In this document: piece after piece, positions 8,656-16,464 of the stretch
Layout: every line of letters begins with the position of its first letter
Numbering within the stretch: position 1 is the stretch's first letter
Assembly: GCA_942491885.1 (NCBI GenBank)
Contig: CALOCQ010000002.1
Location: forward strand, 310,001 to 374,000
From: CALBPI01 sp942491885
GTDB taxonomy: Bacteria > Pseudomonadota > Gammaproteobacteria > Steroidobacterales > Woeseiaceae
DNA: 64,000 nt
Reading direction: 5' to 3'
Notes under the pieces: generated by a model
Told to the model about the DNA's origin: nothing
Databases searched by the model: none
The model's input: only the letters and a program-made list of their open reading frames with translations
Translations under genes and position numbers: made by a program

Positions 8656-10323
8656 ATGAATGACGATACGATCATCCAGCTGGTTGCCGGGCCGCTGTCC
8701 GCAGAGCCCGAGCCGGCCGAGGTACCGAGCGACTTCCAGTGGCGTGCAATCAGCGCGCTGGCGGTCTTCCGCCTGCTCATCGCGGTGCTGCTGATGGCCA
8801 CCTTTGCCTCAAGCAGCGAACCGCGTTTCTTCGGTGATCTCTACCCGCAACTATTCCTGATCGCCCTGCTGGCGTGGTTTGTTGTCGGTGTTCTGGCCGC
8901 ATTCGCCTGTGCGCGGCGCTCGCTGCCGATCGATCTGGTCACAGAAATGCAGCTGTTTGTGGATATCATCGCAATCGGCGCGCTGTCGCTGGCAAGCGGC
9001 GGCACCGGCACCGGCATTGCCGGGCTGCTGATCATCTTCATAGGCGCCGGTGCGGCCATCCTCACCAGCATCATGGCAATGTTCTTTGCGGCGCTGGCAA
9101 CATTGTCGGTGCTTGGCGTTCAGATGTATCTGAACTTCAGTGGTTTCACCAGCCTGCTGGATTACCCGGCCGCAGGCCTGCTATCGGCCGTCCTGTTTGC
9201 CGTGGTGTTCGCGATCCGGCCTCTGGCGCGGCGCCTGGAGCAGAGCGAGGCACTGGCCCGCCAGCAAAACGTCGATATCGCGAACCTCGCAGAGCTGAAC
9301 CGCTATGTCGTGCAACATCTGCGCGAGGCGATCATCGTCGTCGATGGCAATGACTATATACGACTGTTGAACGATGCCGCAGCCAACCATCTGGGCGTGA
9401 CGCGGGCCGCCGCGCGCGGTGCGCTTGAGAGTTTCGCGCCGGAGCTCGCAGCGCTGGTCAGCGAATGGCGCTCACGCCCGAGCGACCGCGAGCCCGGCGA
9501 CCAGACGCTGCTGCCGGGGCAGGATGGCGCGCGCCTGCAGGTCCATGTTGCAGGCTTCGGCGAAAGCGACGCGGACAACCTGCCGTTGCTGATTTTTCTC
9601 GAAGATGTCAGCGTGCTCGCCGAACGCGTGCAACAAAGCAAGCTCGCGTCGCTGGGGCGCCTGTCCGCCAGTATTGCCCACGAAATCCGCAACCCGATTG
9701 GCGCGATGAGTCATGCCGCGCAACTACTCGCTGAACAGTCCAGCGATAGCGCAACGCAGAAACTGACGGCGATCATCCACCGCAATGCGGAGCGGGTTTC
9801 CACCATCGTCGACGACATCATGCAGATGTCGCGGCGCGACAGCAGTCGGCCCAAGCGCATCATCCTGGCCGAATGGCTGGGCGATTTTTGCCAGGAGTAC
9901 GTGGAGACCGCGCAAATCGATCCGCGCACGATCGCACTGGCCGGCGATGAAGCAATCAGCGAAGTCATTTTCGATCCGGGCCATCTGCGCCAGGTGCTGC
10001 TGAACGTGCTCGACAACGCGCGCCGTCATGCCGGTGCCGATGCCGGGCACCCGGTAACAATTGACTGGGGGCGCGCACCGGGATCACGACGCCCGTTCAT
10101 GGAAATCAGCGATCAGGGGCCGGGCATCGATCCGGCCTTGCATGAGCGCGTGTTTGAGCCGTTCTTCACCCAGCATGCGGACGGCAGCGGCCTCGGCCTT
10201 TACCTGTGTCAGGAGCTGTGCGAGCTCAATCGCGCCAGCATCACTTACCGCAATCTTGAAACCGGGGGCAGCGCCATACACATCGTTTTTGCCGACCCCA
10301 CGCGCTGGAGCGGCATCGGATAA
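8656..10323 (+). CDS. pilS: Sensor histidine kinase PilS
   Basis: Membrane sensor kinase of the PilSR system, which controls pilin transcription. The N-terminal part (about residues 35-185) holds six predicted hydrophobic segments, followed by a PAS-like region (about 210-320). The HisKA domain has its phospho-acceptor at His342 (SIAHEIRNPIGAMSHAAQ). The HATPase has an N box (NVLDNARRHA), G1 (DQGPGID) and G2 (GSGLGLYL). The frame is open upstream to 8431, but that part overlaps sucC antisense; ATG 8656 gives 555 aa and fits the family (about 530). TATACA at 8640-8645 is too close to the start to be an obvious promoter unless the mRNA is nearly leaderless. pilR follows after 69 bases. Confidence 0.94.
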   Translation: MNDDTIIQLVAGPLSAEPEPAEVPSDFQWRAISALAVFRLLIAVLLMATFASSSEPRFFGDLYPQLFLIALLAWFVVGVLAAFACARRSLPIDLVTEMQLFVDIIAIGALSLASGGTGTGIAGLLIIFIGAGAAILTSIMAMFFAALATLSVLGVQMYLNFSGFTSLLDYPAAGLLSAVLFAVVFAIRPLARRLEQSEALARQQNVDIANLAELNRYVVQHLREAIIVVDGNDYIRLLNDAAANHLGVTRAAARGALESFAPELAALVSEWRSRPSDREPGDQTLLPGQDGARLQVHVAGFGESDADNLPLLIFLEDVSVLAERVQQSKLASLGRLSASIAHEIRNPIGAMSHAAQLLAEQSSDSATQKLTAIIHRNAERVSTIVDDIMQMSRRDSSRPKRIILAEWLGDFCQEYVETAQIDPRTIALAGDEAISEVIFDPGHLRQVLLNVLDNARRHAGADAGHPVTIDWGRAPGSRRPFMEISDQGPGIDPALHERVFEPFFTQHADGSGLGLYLCQELCELNRASITYRNLETGGSAIHIVFADPTRWSGIG

Positions 10324-10392
10324 GTGCACAGGCGGCTGAGACGGCCGCGCCAAACTGCTAGCATCGCTGCAGATCAGCCAAGATGGGCGTAC

Positions 10393-11811
10393 ATGAATAA
10401 CAACATCACCAAGAACAAGCGCATCCTTATCGTCGACGACGAGCCGGATCTGTGCGAGCTGCTGACCATGACGGTTAACGCCATGGACGTCGAGGCGAAG
10501 ACCGCCGCCGACCTGCAGCAGGCAAGGCGTGCGCTAAAATCACGGCGCTTTGATCTCGTTCTTACCGACATGCGATTGCCGGATGGCGATGGTCTGGAGC
10601 TCGTCAGCCACATCCAGAAGGAATACCCCGGGCTGCCCGTCGCCGTGATTACAGCGCACGGCAGTGTCGAGTCAGCAGTGACGGCGCTGAAAAACGGCGC
10701 ATTCGACTTTCTCTCCAAACCGCTCGACTTGAATAACCTGCGCAGTATCGTGGCCACCGCGTTACAGCTCGACGCATCGGAAAAAAGCAGTCAGGCCGCC
10801 CTGCTGGGCGAGTCGGACGTTATGGATACGGTACGCGACATCATCACGCGGGTCGCACGCAGTCAGGCGCCGGTGCAAATCCGTGGCGAATCCGGAACGG
10901 GTAAGGAGTTGGTGGCGCGGATGATTCACGACGCCAGTGGCCGGCGCACCGGCGAGTTCATCCCGGTGAACTGCGGCGCGATTCCACCCGAGTTGATGGA
11001 AAGCGAGTTTTTCGGCCACCGCAAAGGCAGCTTCACCGGTGCCGTCAGCGACAAGGACGGTTTGTTCCAGGCGGCCGACGGCGGCACGTTGTTTCTTGAT
11101 GAAATCGCCGAGCTGCCGTTGCCCATGCAGGTCAAACTGTTACGCGTGATTCAGGAAAAAAAGGTGCGCCCGGTCGGGGCATCCAGCGAGACTGCGGTCG
11201 ATGTGCGAATTCTGAGTGCTACGCATCAGGACCTCGCCGCGTTGGCCAGTCAGCACAAATTCCGCGAGGATCTTTACTACAGAGTCAATGTCATCGAATT
11301 ACCGGTACCGCCGCTGCGTGCGCGCGGCGATGATGTCGCGCTGCTAGCCAATGCGTTTCTGGACAAGTACGCCAACCAGCACAACGCCAGCGTAAAGCGA
11401 CTGACGCCGGCGGCACTGGATGCGCTGATGCACTATGGATTTCCGGGCAATGTCCGTGAGCTGGAAAATATCATCGAGCGTGCGGTGACGCTGTGCCCGA
11501 ATGAGCAGCTGGAAGTCAGTGATCTCAGACTGGACGACGGCAGGCCGGCCGATACACCGGCGTCGAGCAATACCGAAGACACCGCGGCACCGGCGCGAAT
11601 GAGCCGAAATTGGTCGCGGGCCGTTAACCCCGCAGCTCGAGGATGTCGAGCGCCAGGCGATCGTCGATGCGCTGGAGAAAACGCGCTACAACAAGACTGC
11701 CGCGGCGAAACGTCTCGGGCTTACGTTTCGCCAGCTGCGCTACCGCATCAAGAAGCTGGGTATCGAATAAGCAGGCAATCGGAGACAGCGCCGGCAATTT
11801 CCGGCAACTAG
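10393..11811 (+). CDS. pilR: Sigma54-dependent response regulator PilR, C terminus frameshifted
   Basis: NtrC-type activator of pilin transcription. The receiver domain has its phospho-acceptor at Asp59 (LVLTDMRLPDGDG). The AAA+ domain has Walker A GESGTGKE at 165-172, the sigma54-contact loop as GSFTGA, Walker B GGTLFLDEIAEL, and VNVIELPVPPLR. After about residue 400 the family match ends. The frame runs on to 11811 with an Arg/Ala-rich tail unlike any PilR. The expected FIS-type DNA-binding helix-turn-helix is present just downstream in the +1 frame (see 11603-11770). As it stands, the product lacks its DNA-binding domain. ATG 10393 was chosen because MNNNITKNKRILIVDDEPD starts the receiver domain directly. 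Confidence 0.9.
   Translation: MNNNITKNKRILIVDDEPDLCELLTMTVNAMDVEAKTAADLQQARRALKSRRFDLVLTDMRLPDGDGLELVSHIQKEYPGLPVAVITAHGSVESAVTALKNGAFDFLSKPLDLNNLRSIVATALQLDASEKSSQAALLGESDVMDTVRDIITRVARSQAPVQIRGESGTGKELVARMIHDASGRRTGEFIPVNCGAIPPELMESEFFGHRKGSFTGAVSDKDGLFQAADGGTLFLDEIAELPLPMQVKLLRVIQEKKVRPVGASSETAVDVRILSATHQDLAALASQHKFREDLYYRVNVIELPVPPLRARGDDVALLANAFLDKYANQHNASVKRLTPAALDALMHYGFPGNVRELENIIERAVTLCPNEQLEVSDLRLDDGRPADTPASSNTEDTAAPARMSRNWSRAVNPAARGCRAPGDRRCAGENALQQDCRGETSRAYVSPAALPHQEAGYRISRQSETAPAISGN
11603..11770 (+). other. Detached C-terminal FIS-type helix-turn-helix of PilR
   Basis: In the frame one base ahead of pilR, the stretch from about 11636 to the stop at 11768-11770 reads as a typical PilR C terminus. 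It begins LEDVERQAIVDAL, continues with NKTAAAKRLGL, and ends RYRIKKLGIE. This frame is closed by a TGA at 11600-11602, so it is not an independent gene. One surplus base between about 11590 and 11635 explains it. Removing one C from the CCCC run at 11628-11631 would join the frames as VNPQLEDVER. Confidence 0.85.
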
Positions 11812-11827
11812 TGACACTTTTTGTCAC
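11811..11827. promoter_or_regulatory. Inverted repeat upstream of the pilin promoter, likely activator site
   Basis: GTGACA and TGTCAC form a perfect 6-bp inverted repeat around a 5-base spacer, about 120-135 bases before the -24 element. Each half contains TGTC, the core reported for PilR boxes in P. aeruginosa, and further TGTC/GACA cores lie nearby. Position and sequence suit an enhancer-type PilR site; binding is inferred. Confidence 0.5.
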
Positions 11828-11946
11828 ATAGTGACGACGACGCTGCACGCCGATGCGCAAAATGGCGACAAGTATTTTGTGAAATGGCGCACATTCCTTA
11901 TTTTTAAGATAATATTTTCAATGGCTTACAGGGGACTACCAGAAAC

Positions 11947-11962
11947 TGGCACAGGCCTTGCT
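11947..11962 (+). promoter_or_regulatory. Sigma54 (-24/-12) promoter of pilA
   Basis: TGGCACAGGCCTTGCT matches the RpoN consensus TGGCACR-N4-TTGCW at every fixed position. GG is at 11948-11949 and GC at 11960-11961 (10-base spacing). It lies 73 bases before the first pilin start. RpoN itself is encoded at 59211-60599 and PilR just upstream. Confidence 0.9.
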
Positions 11963-12034
11963 ACCCATTACCTGACAGGCGGAAACGCCCGCGGAAACAA
12001 CAGTTTTGAAACGTAAGAATGTCAGGAGACAGAA

Positions 12035-12529
12035 ATGAAAAAGATCCAACAGGGTTTCACCCTTATCGAATTGATGATCGTTGTAGCGATTATCGGTATT
12101 CTCGCGGCGATCGCGATCCCGGCTTACCAGGATTACACGATTCGCTCACAGGTATCTGAAGGCCTGAGCCTTGCAGCTGCTGCCAAGACCGCTATCGCTG
12201 AAACGTATCTGAACACCGGCGTTGCTCCACAGAACCGCACGGTTGCCGGTATGTCACCGAACGCTATCGACACCAGTGGTAAGTACGTCACGGAAGTTGA
12301 AGTTGCCAACGGCACGATCACCGTCGAGTTTGGCAACGATGCTAACGCTCGCGTCCTGGGCAACACGCTCGCTATTCAGCCTTACATCACCGGCGATGAC
12401 AGCATCACCTGGTTGTGTGGCAACGCAACGCCTAACTTCAACGCAGGCGTCGTAATCATGCCGACCAGTACAGCTGCTGCAACGGGTACGACCGTTGAGT
12501 CTAAGTACCTTCCTTCAGCTTGCCGTTAA
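12035..12529 (+). CDS. pilA: Type IV major pilin PilA
   Basis: Type IVa pilin. A short leader MKKIQQG is cleaved before Phe by PilD. The mature N terminus FTLIELMIVVAIIGILAAIA has Glu5 and is followed by Pro22-Ala-Tyr. Two Cys near the C terminus (in WLCGN and SACR) fit the usual D-region disulphide. The length of 164 aa is standard. AGGAGA lies 7 bases before the ATG. It is preceded by a sigma54 promoter and followed by strong hairpins, so it is probably the major, highly transcribed pilin. Confidence 0.94.
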   Translation: MKKIQQGFTLIELMIVVAIIGILAAIAIPAYQDYTIRSQVSEGLSLAAAAKTAIAETYLNTGVAPQNRTVAGMSPNAIDTSGKYVTEVEVANGTITVEFGNDANARVLGNTLAIQPYITGDDSITWLCGNATPNFNAGVVIMPTSTAAATGTTVESKYLPSACR

Positions 12530-12567
12530 TCGGTGACTGTATCTCCCTCGGGAGAGGATAGGAAAAT

Positions 12568-12595
12568 GGCAGCGTCACACTGGTGAGGCGCTGCC
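12568..12595 (+). repeat. Hairpin in the pilA 3' untranslated region
   Basis: GGCAGCG (12568-12574) pairs with CGCTGCC (12589-12595). The stem is extended inside by TCAC/GTGA around a short loop, with a two-base bulge. It lies between the pilA stop and the larger hairpin at 12600-12625. Confidence 0.6.
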
Positions 12596-12599
12596 GTGA

Positions 12600-12625
12600 G
12601 GAAAGAGCCCTTCGGGGCTCTTTCC
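12600..12625 (+). terminator. Strong terminator-like hairpin after pilA, without U-tract
   Basis: A perfect 11-bp stem GGAAAGAGCCC/GGGCTCTTTCC is closed by a UUCG tetraloop in a C(UUCG)G context. The bases after it (GTATCCGG) are not T-rich. It could end or protect the pilA transcript while leaving some read-through into the second pilin. Confidence 0.6.
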
Positions 12626-12720
12626 GTATCCGGGGACTTCGGGACATAATACCGGCCGCTCCGGACAACAGTGACAACCGCAAGCCAGGCTTGCCAGCAA
12701 CTGAACAATTGGGACCCAGC

Positions 12721-13227
12721 ATGCATTCAGTCAAACGCCAAAGTGGATTTACGCTGATCGAACTGATGATCGTCGTTGCAATCGTCGGGATTCTTTCCTC
12801 GCTTGCGATCACCGCCTATCAGACCTATTCGATCCGCGCCCAGATTGCCGAGGGCATCAGCATCGCGACGAATGCCAAAGCCGGTATCTCGGAATCTTTT
12901 GTCGACCGCGGTCAGGCGCCTGCCAACCGCTCAGTCGCGGGTTTGACGGCGAATGCTGTAGATACCAGCGGCACCTACGTGACTGCCGTGGAGATCGAGA
13001 ACGGCCGCATCGGCGTCACCTTCGGCAACAAAGCGAACGCCGCAATCACCAACCAGATTCTCTACCTCACGCCCTACGAGACCGGCGACCTCGGCGTCGT
13101 GTGGCGATGCGGGAGCGCGCCGAATTCAGCCGGCCTGCAAACGATGGGTACAGATGGCGGTGGCACCGCCGCCGTTTATGCGCCATCGACCGTGGACAGT
13201 CGCTACCTGCCGCAAGCCTGCCGCTAG
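12721..13227 (+). CDS. Second type IV pilin-like protein (tandem pilA paralogue)
   Basis: A 168-aa pilin with leader MHSVKRQSG, cleaved before Phe, and mature start FTLIELMIVVAIVGILSSLA with Glu5. It is clearly related to the gene before it throughout, including NRSVAGLTANAVDTSG and two C-terminal Cys (WRCGS, QACR). Mature position 22, almost always Pro in type IVa pilins, is Thr here (AITAYQ). The frame is open to 12583, but upstream codons cover the hairpins; ATG 12721 gives a normal leader. The ribosome site is weak (GGGA) and I see no sigma54 promoter of its own. It may be a minor or differently assembled pilin. Confidence 0.88.
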   Translation: MHSVKRQSGFTLIELMIVVAIVGILSSLAITAYQTYSIRAQIAEGISIATNAKAGISESFVDRGQAPANRSVAGLTANAVDTSGTYVTAVEIENGRIGVTFGNKANAAITNQILYLTPYETGDLGVVWRCGSAPNSAGLQTMGTDGGGTAAVYAPSTVDSRYLPQACR

Positions 13228-13404
13228 CGCGACTCCCTGCCGCAGTTTCGATGGTTTGGGCTGAGGTCTGCGGACCCAGCGCACAATTTCGGACTAATCC
13301 GCGGCAATTTGTGACCCAGTACACACTATCAAGTTGATCCCCCACGGCTTATCGGGGAGACTACGTGTTGGACATATTTCCCCGTCACCGACATATAGCA
13401 ACCG

Positions 13405-15123
13405 ATGGCCGTAACCGCATCTCAATCCGTTCTTTCCGGCCTGCCAAGACGCCTTGTGCAGGACGGCATCATTGCTGAGGAATCGGTACAGGAAGCATTA
13501 GAAGGCGCAAAGAGCAAAAAGCAGCCGCTGGTTTCCTACATTGTCGATAACTCACTCGCCGATCCGCACGCGATCGCCGTTGCCGCAGCACACGAATTCG
13601 GCGTGCCATTGCTCGACCTGGACGCGATGGAAATCGACCTCGACGTCATTCGCTCGGTCGACCAGAAACTACTCAACAAGCACACCGTGCTGCCGCTGTC
13701 ACTGCGTGGCAAGCGTTTGTTCCTGGCCATTTCCGATCCGACCAATCTCGCCGCGATTGATGAAGTTCAGTTCCAGTCGCAACTGCGCGTCAACCCGGTG
13801 GTCGTCGAACAGGACAAACTGACCGAGCGCGTCGCACGCACGCTTGAGGCCATCGATACGACGATGTCGTCATTCGATGACGACGACTTCGATCTCGAGA
13901 ACCTCGATATCTCGTCCGGTGAGCAAGAGCTCGACGAAGTCACCAAAGACGATGTCGACGACGCGCCTGTCGTGCGCTTCGTCAACAAGGTCCTGATCGA
14001 CGCGATTAAACGCGGCGCATCGGATGTGCACTTCGAGCCGTATGAAAAATACTTCCGGGTACGCACGCGACTGGACGGCGTCCTGCAGGAAATTGCACAG
14101 CCGCCGGCGGCGCTGTCCCAAAAGGTATCGGCACGACTGAAGGTCATGTCGCGGCTCGATATCGCGGAGCGGCGCGTCCCGCAGGATGGCCGGATCAAGA
14201 TGCGGCTTTCAAAAAACCGCGCCATCGACTTCAGGGTCAATACCTGCCCGACATTGTTCGGCGAGAAAATCGTACTGCGTATTCTCGACCCGAGCAGCGC
14301 AAAACTGGGTATCGAGGCGCTCGGCTATGAAGCGGAACAGCAAGCGCTCTACATGAAACACCTGAACAAGCCCTATGGCATGATTCTGGTCACCGGGCCC
14401 ACCGGTAGCGGTAAGACGGTTTCGCTGTATACCGGGCTTAACATTCTCAATACGCCCGACAGAAACATCTCAACGGCGGAAGATCCGTCAGAGATCAACC
14501 TGCCGGGTATCAATCAGGTCAACGTCAACCCGAAAGTCGGACTGACTTTCGCATCGGCGCTCAAGGCGTTCCTGCGGCAGGATCCCGACATCATCATGGT
14601 CGGCGAGATCCGTGATCTGGAGACCGCCGAGATCGCGATCAAGGCCGCCCAGACCGGTCACCTCGTGCTCTCCACGCTACACACCAATGACGCACCGAAG
14701 ACACTGACCCGGCTGGTTGACATGGGTGTGAAGCCCTACGCCATCGCGACCTCGGTCAGCCTGATTATTGCGCAGCGCCTGGCACGCAAGTTGTGCGAAA
14801 AGTGCAAAGAACAGAAAGACATTCCGGCTGAAGCCCTGCTAAAGGAAGGCTTCACTCAGAAACAGATCGACAGCGGGCTGACTATTTTTGGCCCTGTAGG
14901 CTGCAAGAGCTGCAATGAAGGCTACAAAGGTCGCGTCGGCATTTTCCAGGTAATGGAAGTCAGCGAGACAATGGGCCGCATCATCATGGAAGGCGGCAAT
15001 GCGATGCAGATCGCTGAGCAAGCCGACACGGAAGGCGTCTGGGACTTGCGTCGTGCGGCGCTGCAAAAAGTTATCAATGGTCTGACCGGTCTTGAAGAAA
15101 TCAACCGGGTCACGATCGACTAG
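13405..15123 (+). CDS. pilB: Type IV pilus extension ATPase PilB
   Basis: Hexameric cytoplasmic ATPase that powers pilin polymerisation. An N-terminal T2SSE domain (about 1-160) is followed by a catalytic domain with Walker A GPTGSGKT at 331-338, Asp box AEDPSEINLPG, Walker B DPDIIMVGEIRD and His box TGHLVLSTLHTND. A zinc-binding tetracysteine is formed by CEKC and CKSC. The length of 572 aa is near the 566 of P. aeruginosa. It is followed by pilC after 47 bases. Confidence 0.97.
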   Translation: MAVTASQSVLSGLPRRLVQDGIIAEESVQEALEGAKSKKQPLVSYIVDNSLADPHAIAVAAAHEFGVPLLDLDAMEIDLDVIRSVDQKLLNKHTVLPLSLRGKRLFLAISDPTNLAAIDEVQFQSQLRVNPVVVEQDKLTERVARTLEAIDTTMSSFDDDDFDLENLDISSGEQELDEVTKDDVDDAPVVRFVNKVLIDAIKRGASDVHFEPYEKYFRVRTRLDGVLQEIAQPPAALSQKVSARLKVMSRLDIAERRVPQDGRIKMRLSKNRAIDFRVNTCPTLFGEKIVLRILDPSSAKLGIEALGYEAEQQALYMKHLNKPYGMILVTGPTGSGKTVSLYTGLNILNTPDRNISTAEDPSEINLPGINQVNVNPKVGLTFASALKAFLRQDPDIIMVGEIRDLETAEIAIKAAQTGHLVLSTLHTNDAPKTLTRLVDMGVKPYAIATSVSLIIAQRLARKLCEKCKEQKDIPAEALLKEGFTQKQIDSGLTIFGPVGCKSCNEGYKGRVGIFQVMEVSETMGRIIMEGGNAMQIAEQADTEGVWDLRRAALQKVINGLTGLEEINRVTID

Positions 15124-15170
15124 TAACAATATATGGTGTCTGCGCGTTAAGCCGCACCAAGGACTAAATC

Positions 15171-16382
15171 ATGGCGACAGCAACCAAAGAAATACCGTTT
15201 AGCTGGGAAGGCGTAGACCGCCGCGGGCAACGTGTCAAAGGCAAGTCCATCGCGAACAGCGAGGCCGAGGTTCGCGCCGATCTGCGTCGCAAAGGCGTCG
15301 TGCCGAACAAAATTCGCAAGCAATCCACAATGTTTGCCGGTACCCAGAAAATCACGCCCGGAGACATCTCGATTTTCTCACGCCAGCTTGCCACGATGAT
15401 GGCAGCCGGTATCCCGATGGTTCAGTCGTTTGAAATTGTCGGCAACGGCCATGAAAACCAATCCATGCAGAAATTGATCCTTGAGATTAAGGCGAGCGTC
15501 GAAGGCGGTAGCTCCCTGCACGAAGCGCTGGCTAAACACCCGCTGTATTTCGATGATCTGTTCGTCAATCTCGTAGAGGCCGGTGAGCAGGCCGGTGCGC
15601 TGGAAACGCTGCTGGACAAGATCGCCACTTACAAAGAAAAAACCGAGGCCATCAAGAAAAAGATCAAGAAAGCGTTAACCTACCCTGCGGCCGTTCTGGT
15701 CGTTGCGGTTATCGTTACCGTCATCCTGCTGATTTTCGTGATTCCAGCGTTTGAAGATCTGTTCACCGGCTTTGGTGCCGACCTGCCCGCGTTTACGCGC
15801 ATGGTCGTCGATCTTTCCGTATTCGTCAGGACCAAGGGCTACCTTATCCTCATCGGTGCAATCGGCGGTGTCGCGACGTTCCTGTATTTCAAAAAGCGCT
15901 CCAAAAAGATGCGCGAAACGCTCGACCGGATCTCACTGAAGCTGCCGATCGTTGGCCCGATTCTCGAGAAGTCTGCGATCGCGCGCTACGCACGTACGCT
16001 GTCTACAATGTTTGCGGCCGGCGTGCCGCTGGTCGAAGCACTCGATTCCGTCGCCGGCGCCACCGGCAACATCGTCTACGAGAACGGCGTTTTGGCAATG
16101 CGCGACGAGGTCGCAACCGGCCAACGCCTGCAACAGGCGATGGAAAATACAGACCTGTTCCCGAACATGGTGATCCAGATGATCGCGGTTGGTGAAGAGT
16201 CGGGACAGCTCGACGAAATGTCGGCAAAGGTCGCGGATTTCTTCGAAGAAGACGTCGACAACGCAGTGGACAACATGAGCAGCCTCATTGAGCCGCTCAT
16301 CATGGGCATCCTCGGCGTGCTTGTCGGTGGCCTCGTGATCGCCATGTACCTGCCGATCTTCAAAATGGGTTCGGTGGTCTGA
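15171..16382 (+). CDS. pilC: Type IV pilus inner-membrane platform protein PilC
   Basis: Polytopic inner-membrane protein of the T2SSF/GspF family on which PilB acts. Two cytoplasmic T2SSF domains alternate with membrane segments: AAVLVVAVIVTVILLIFVIP around residue 170, a second near 225, and a C-terminal one in LIMGILGVLVGGLVIAMYLP. GEQAGALETLLDKIA and GEESGQLDEMSAKVADFFE are the paired family motifs. The length of 403 aa is normal. Confidence 0.96.
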   Translation: MATATKEIPFSWEGVDRRGQRVKGKSIANSEAEVRADLRRKGVVPNKIRKQSTMFAGTQKITPGDISIFSRQLATMMAAGIPMVQSFEIVGNGHENQSMQKLILEIKASVEGGSSLHEALAKHPLYFDDLFVNLVEAGEQAGALETLLDKIATYKEKTEAIKKKIKKALTYPAAVLVVAVIVTVILLIFVIPAFEDLFTGFGADLPAFTRMVVDLSVFVRTKGYLILIGAIGGVATFLYFKKRSKKMRETLDRISLKLPIVGPILEKSAIARYARTLSTMFAAGVPLVEALDSVAGATGNIVYENGVLAMRDEVATGQRLQQAMENTDLFPNMVIQMIAVGEESGQLDEMSAKVADFFEEDVDNAVDNMSSLIEPLIMGILGVLVGGLVIAMYLPIFKMGSVV

Positions 16383-16388
16383 CGAAAT

Positions 16389-16410
16389 CGGGCAAACAAC
16401 GTTTTGCCCG
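16389..16410 (+). terminator. Hairpin between pilC and pilD
   Basis: CGGGCAAA and TTTGCCCG form a perfect 8-bp stem with a 6-base loop, seven bases after the pilC stop. There is no T-run after the stem. It may terminate or tune expression of pilD. Confidence 0.45.
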
Positions 16411-16464
16411 GTCGTCCTTGTGTCGCACGACGCTCTCCAAGCTTGCCGCGTGACCCGCTGACCT

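Noticed and set aside
12501..12812. 103-aa minus-strand frame across the pilin hairpins
   Set aside because: Covers inverted repeats and the start of the second pilin; no support.
13228..13404. TTGGAC and CATATA before pilB as a promoter
   Set aside because: Spacing of 18 and a poor -10 match; not better than chance in this AT content.
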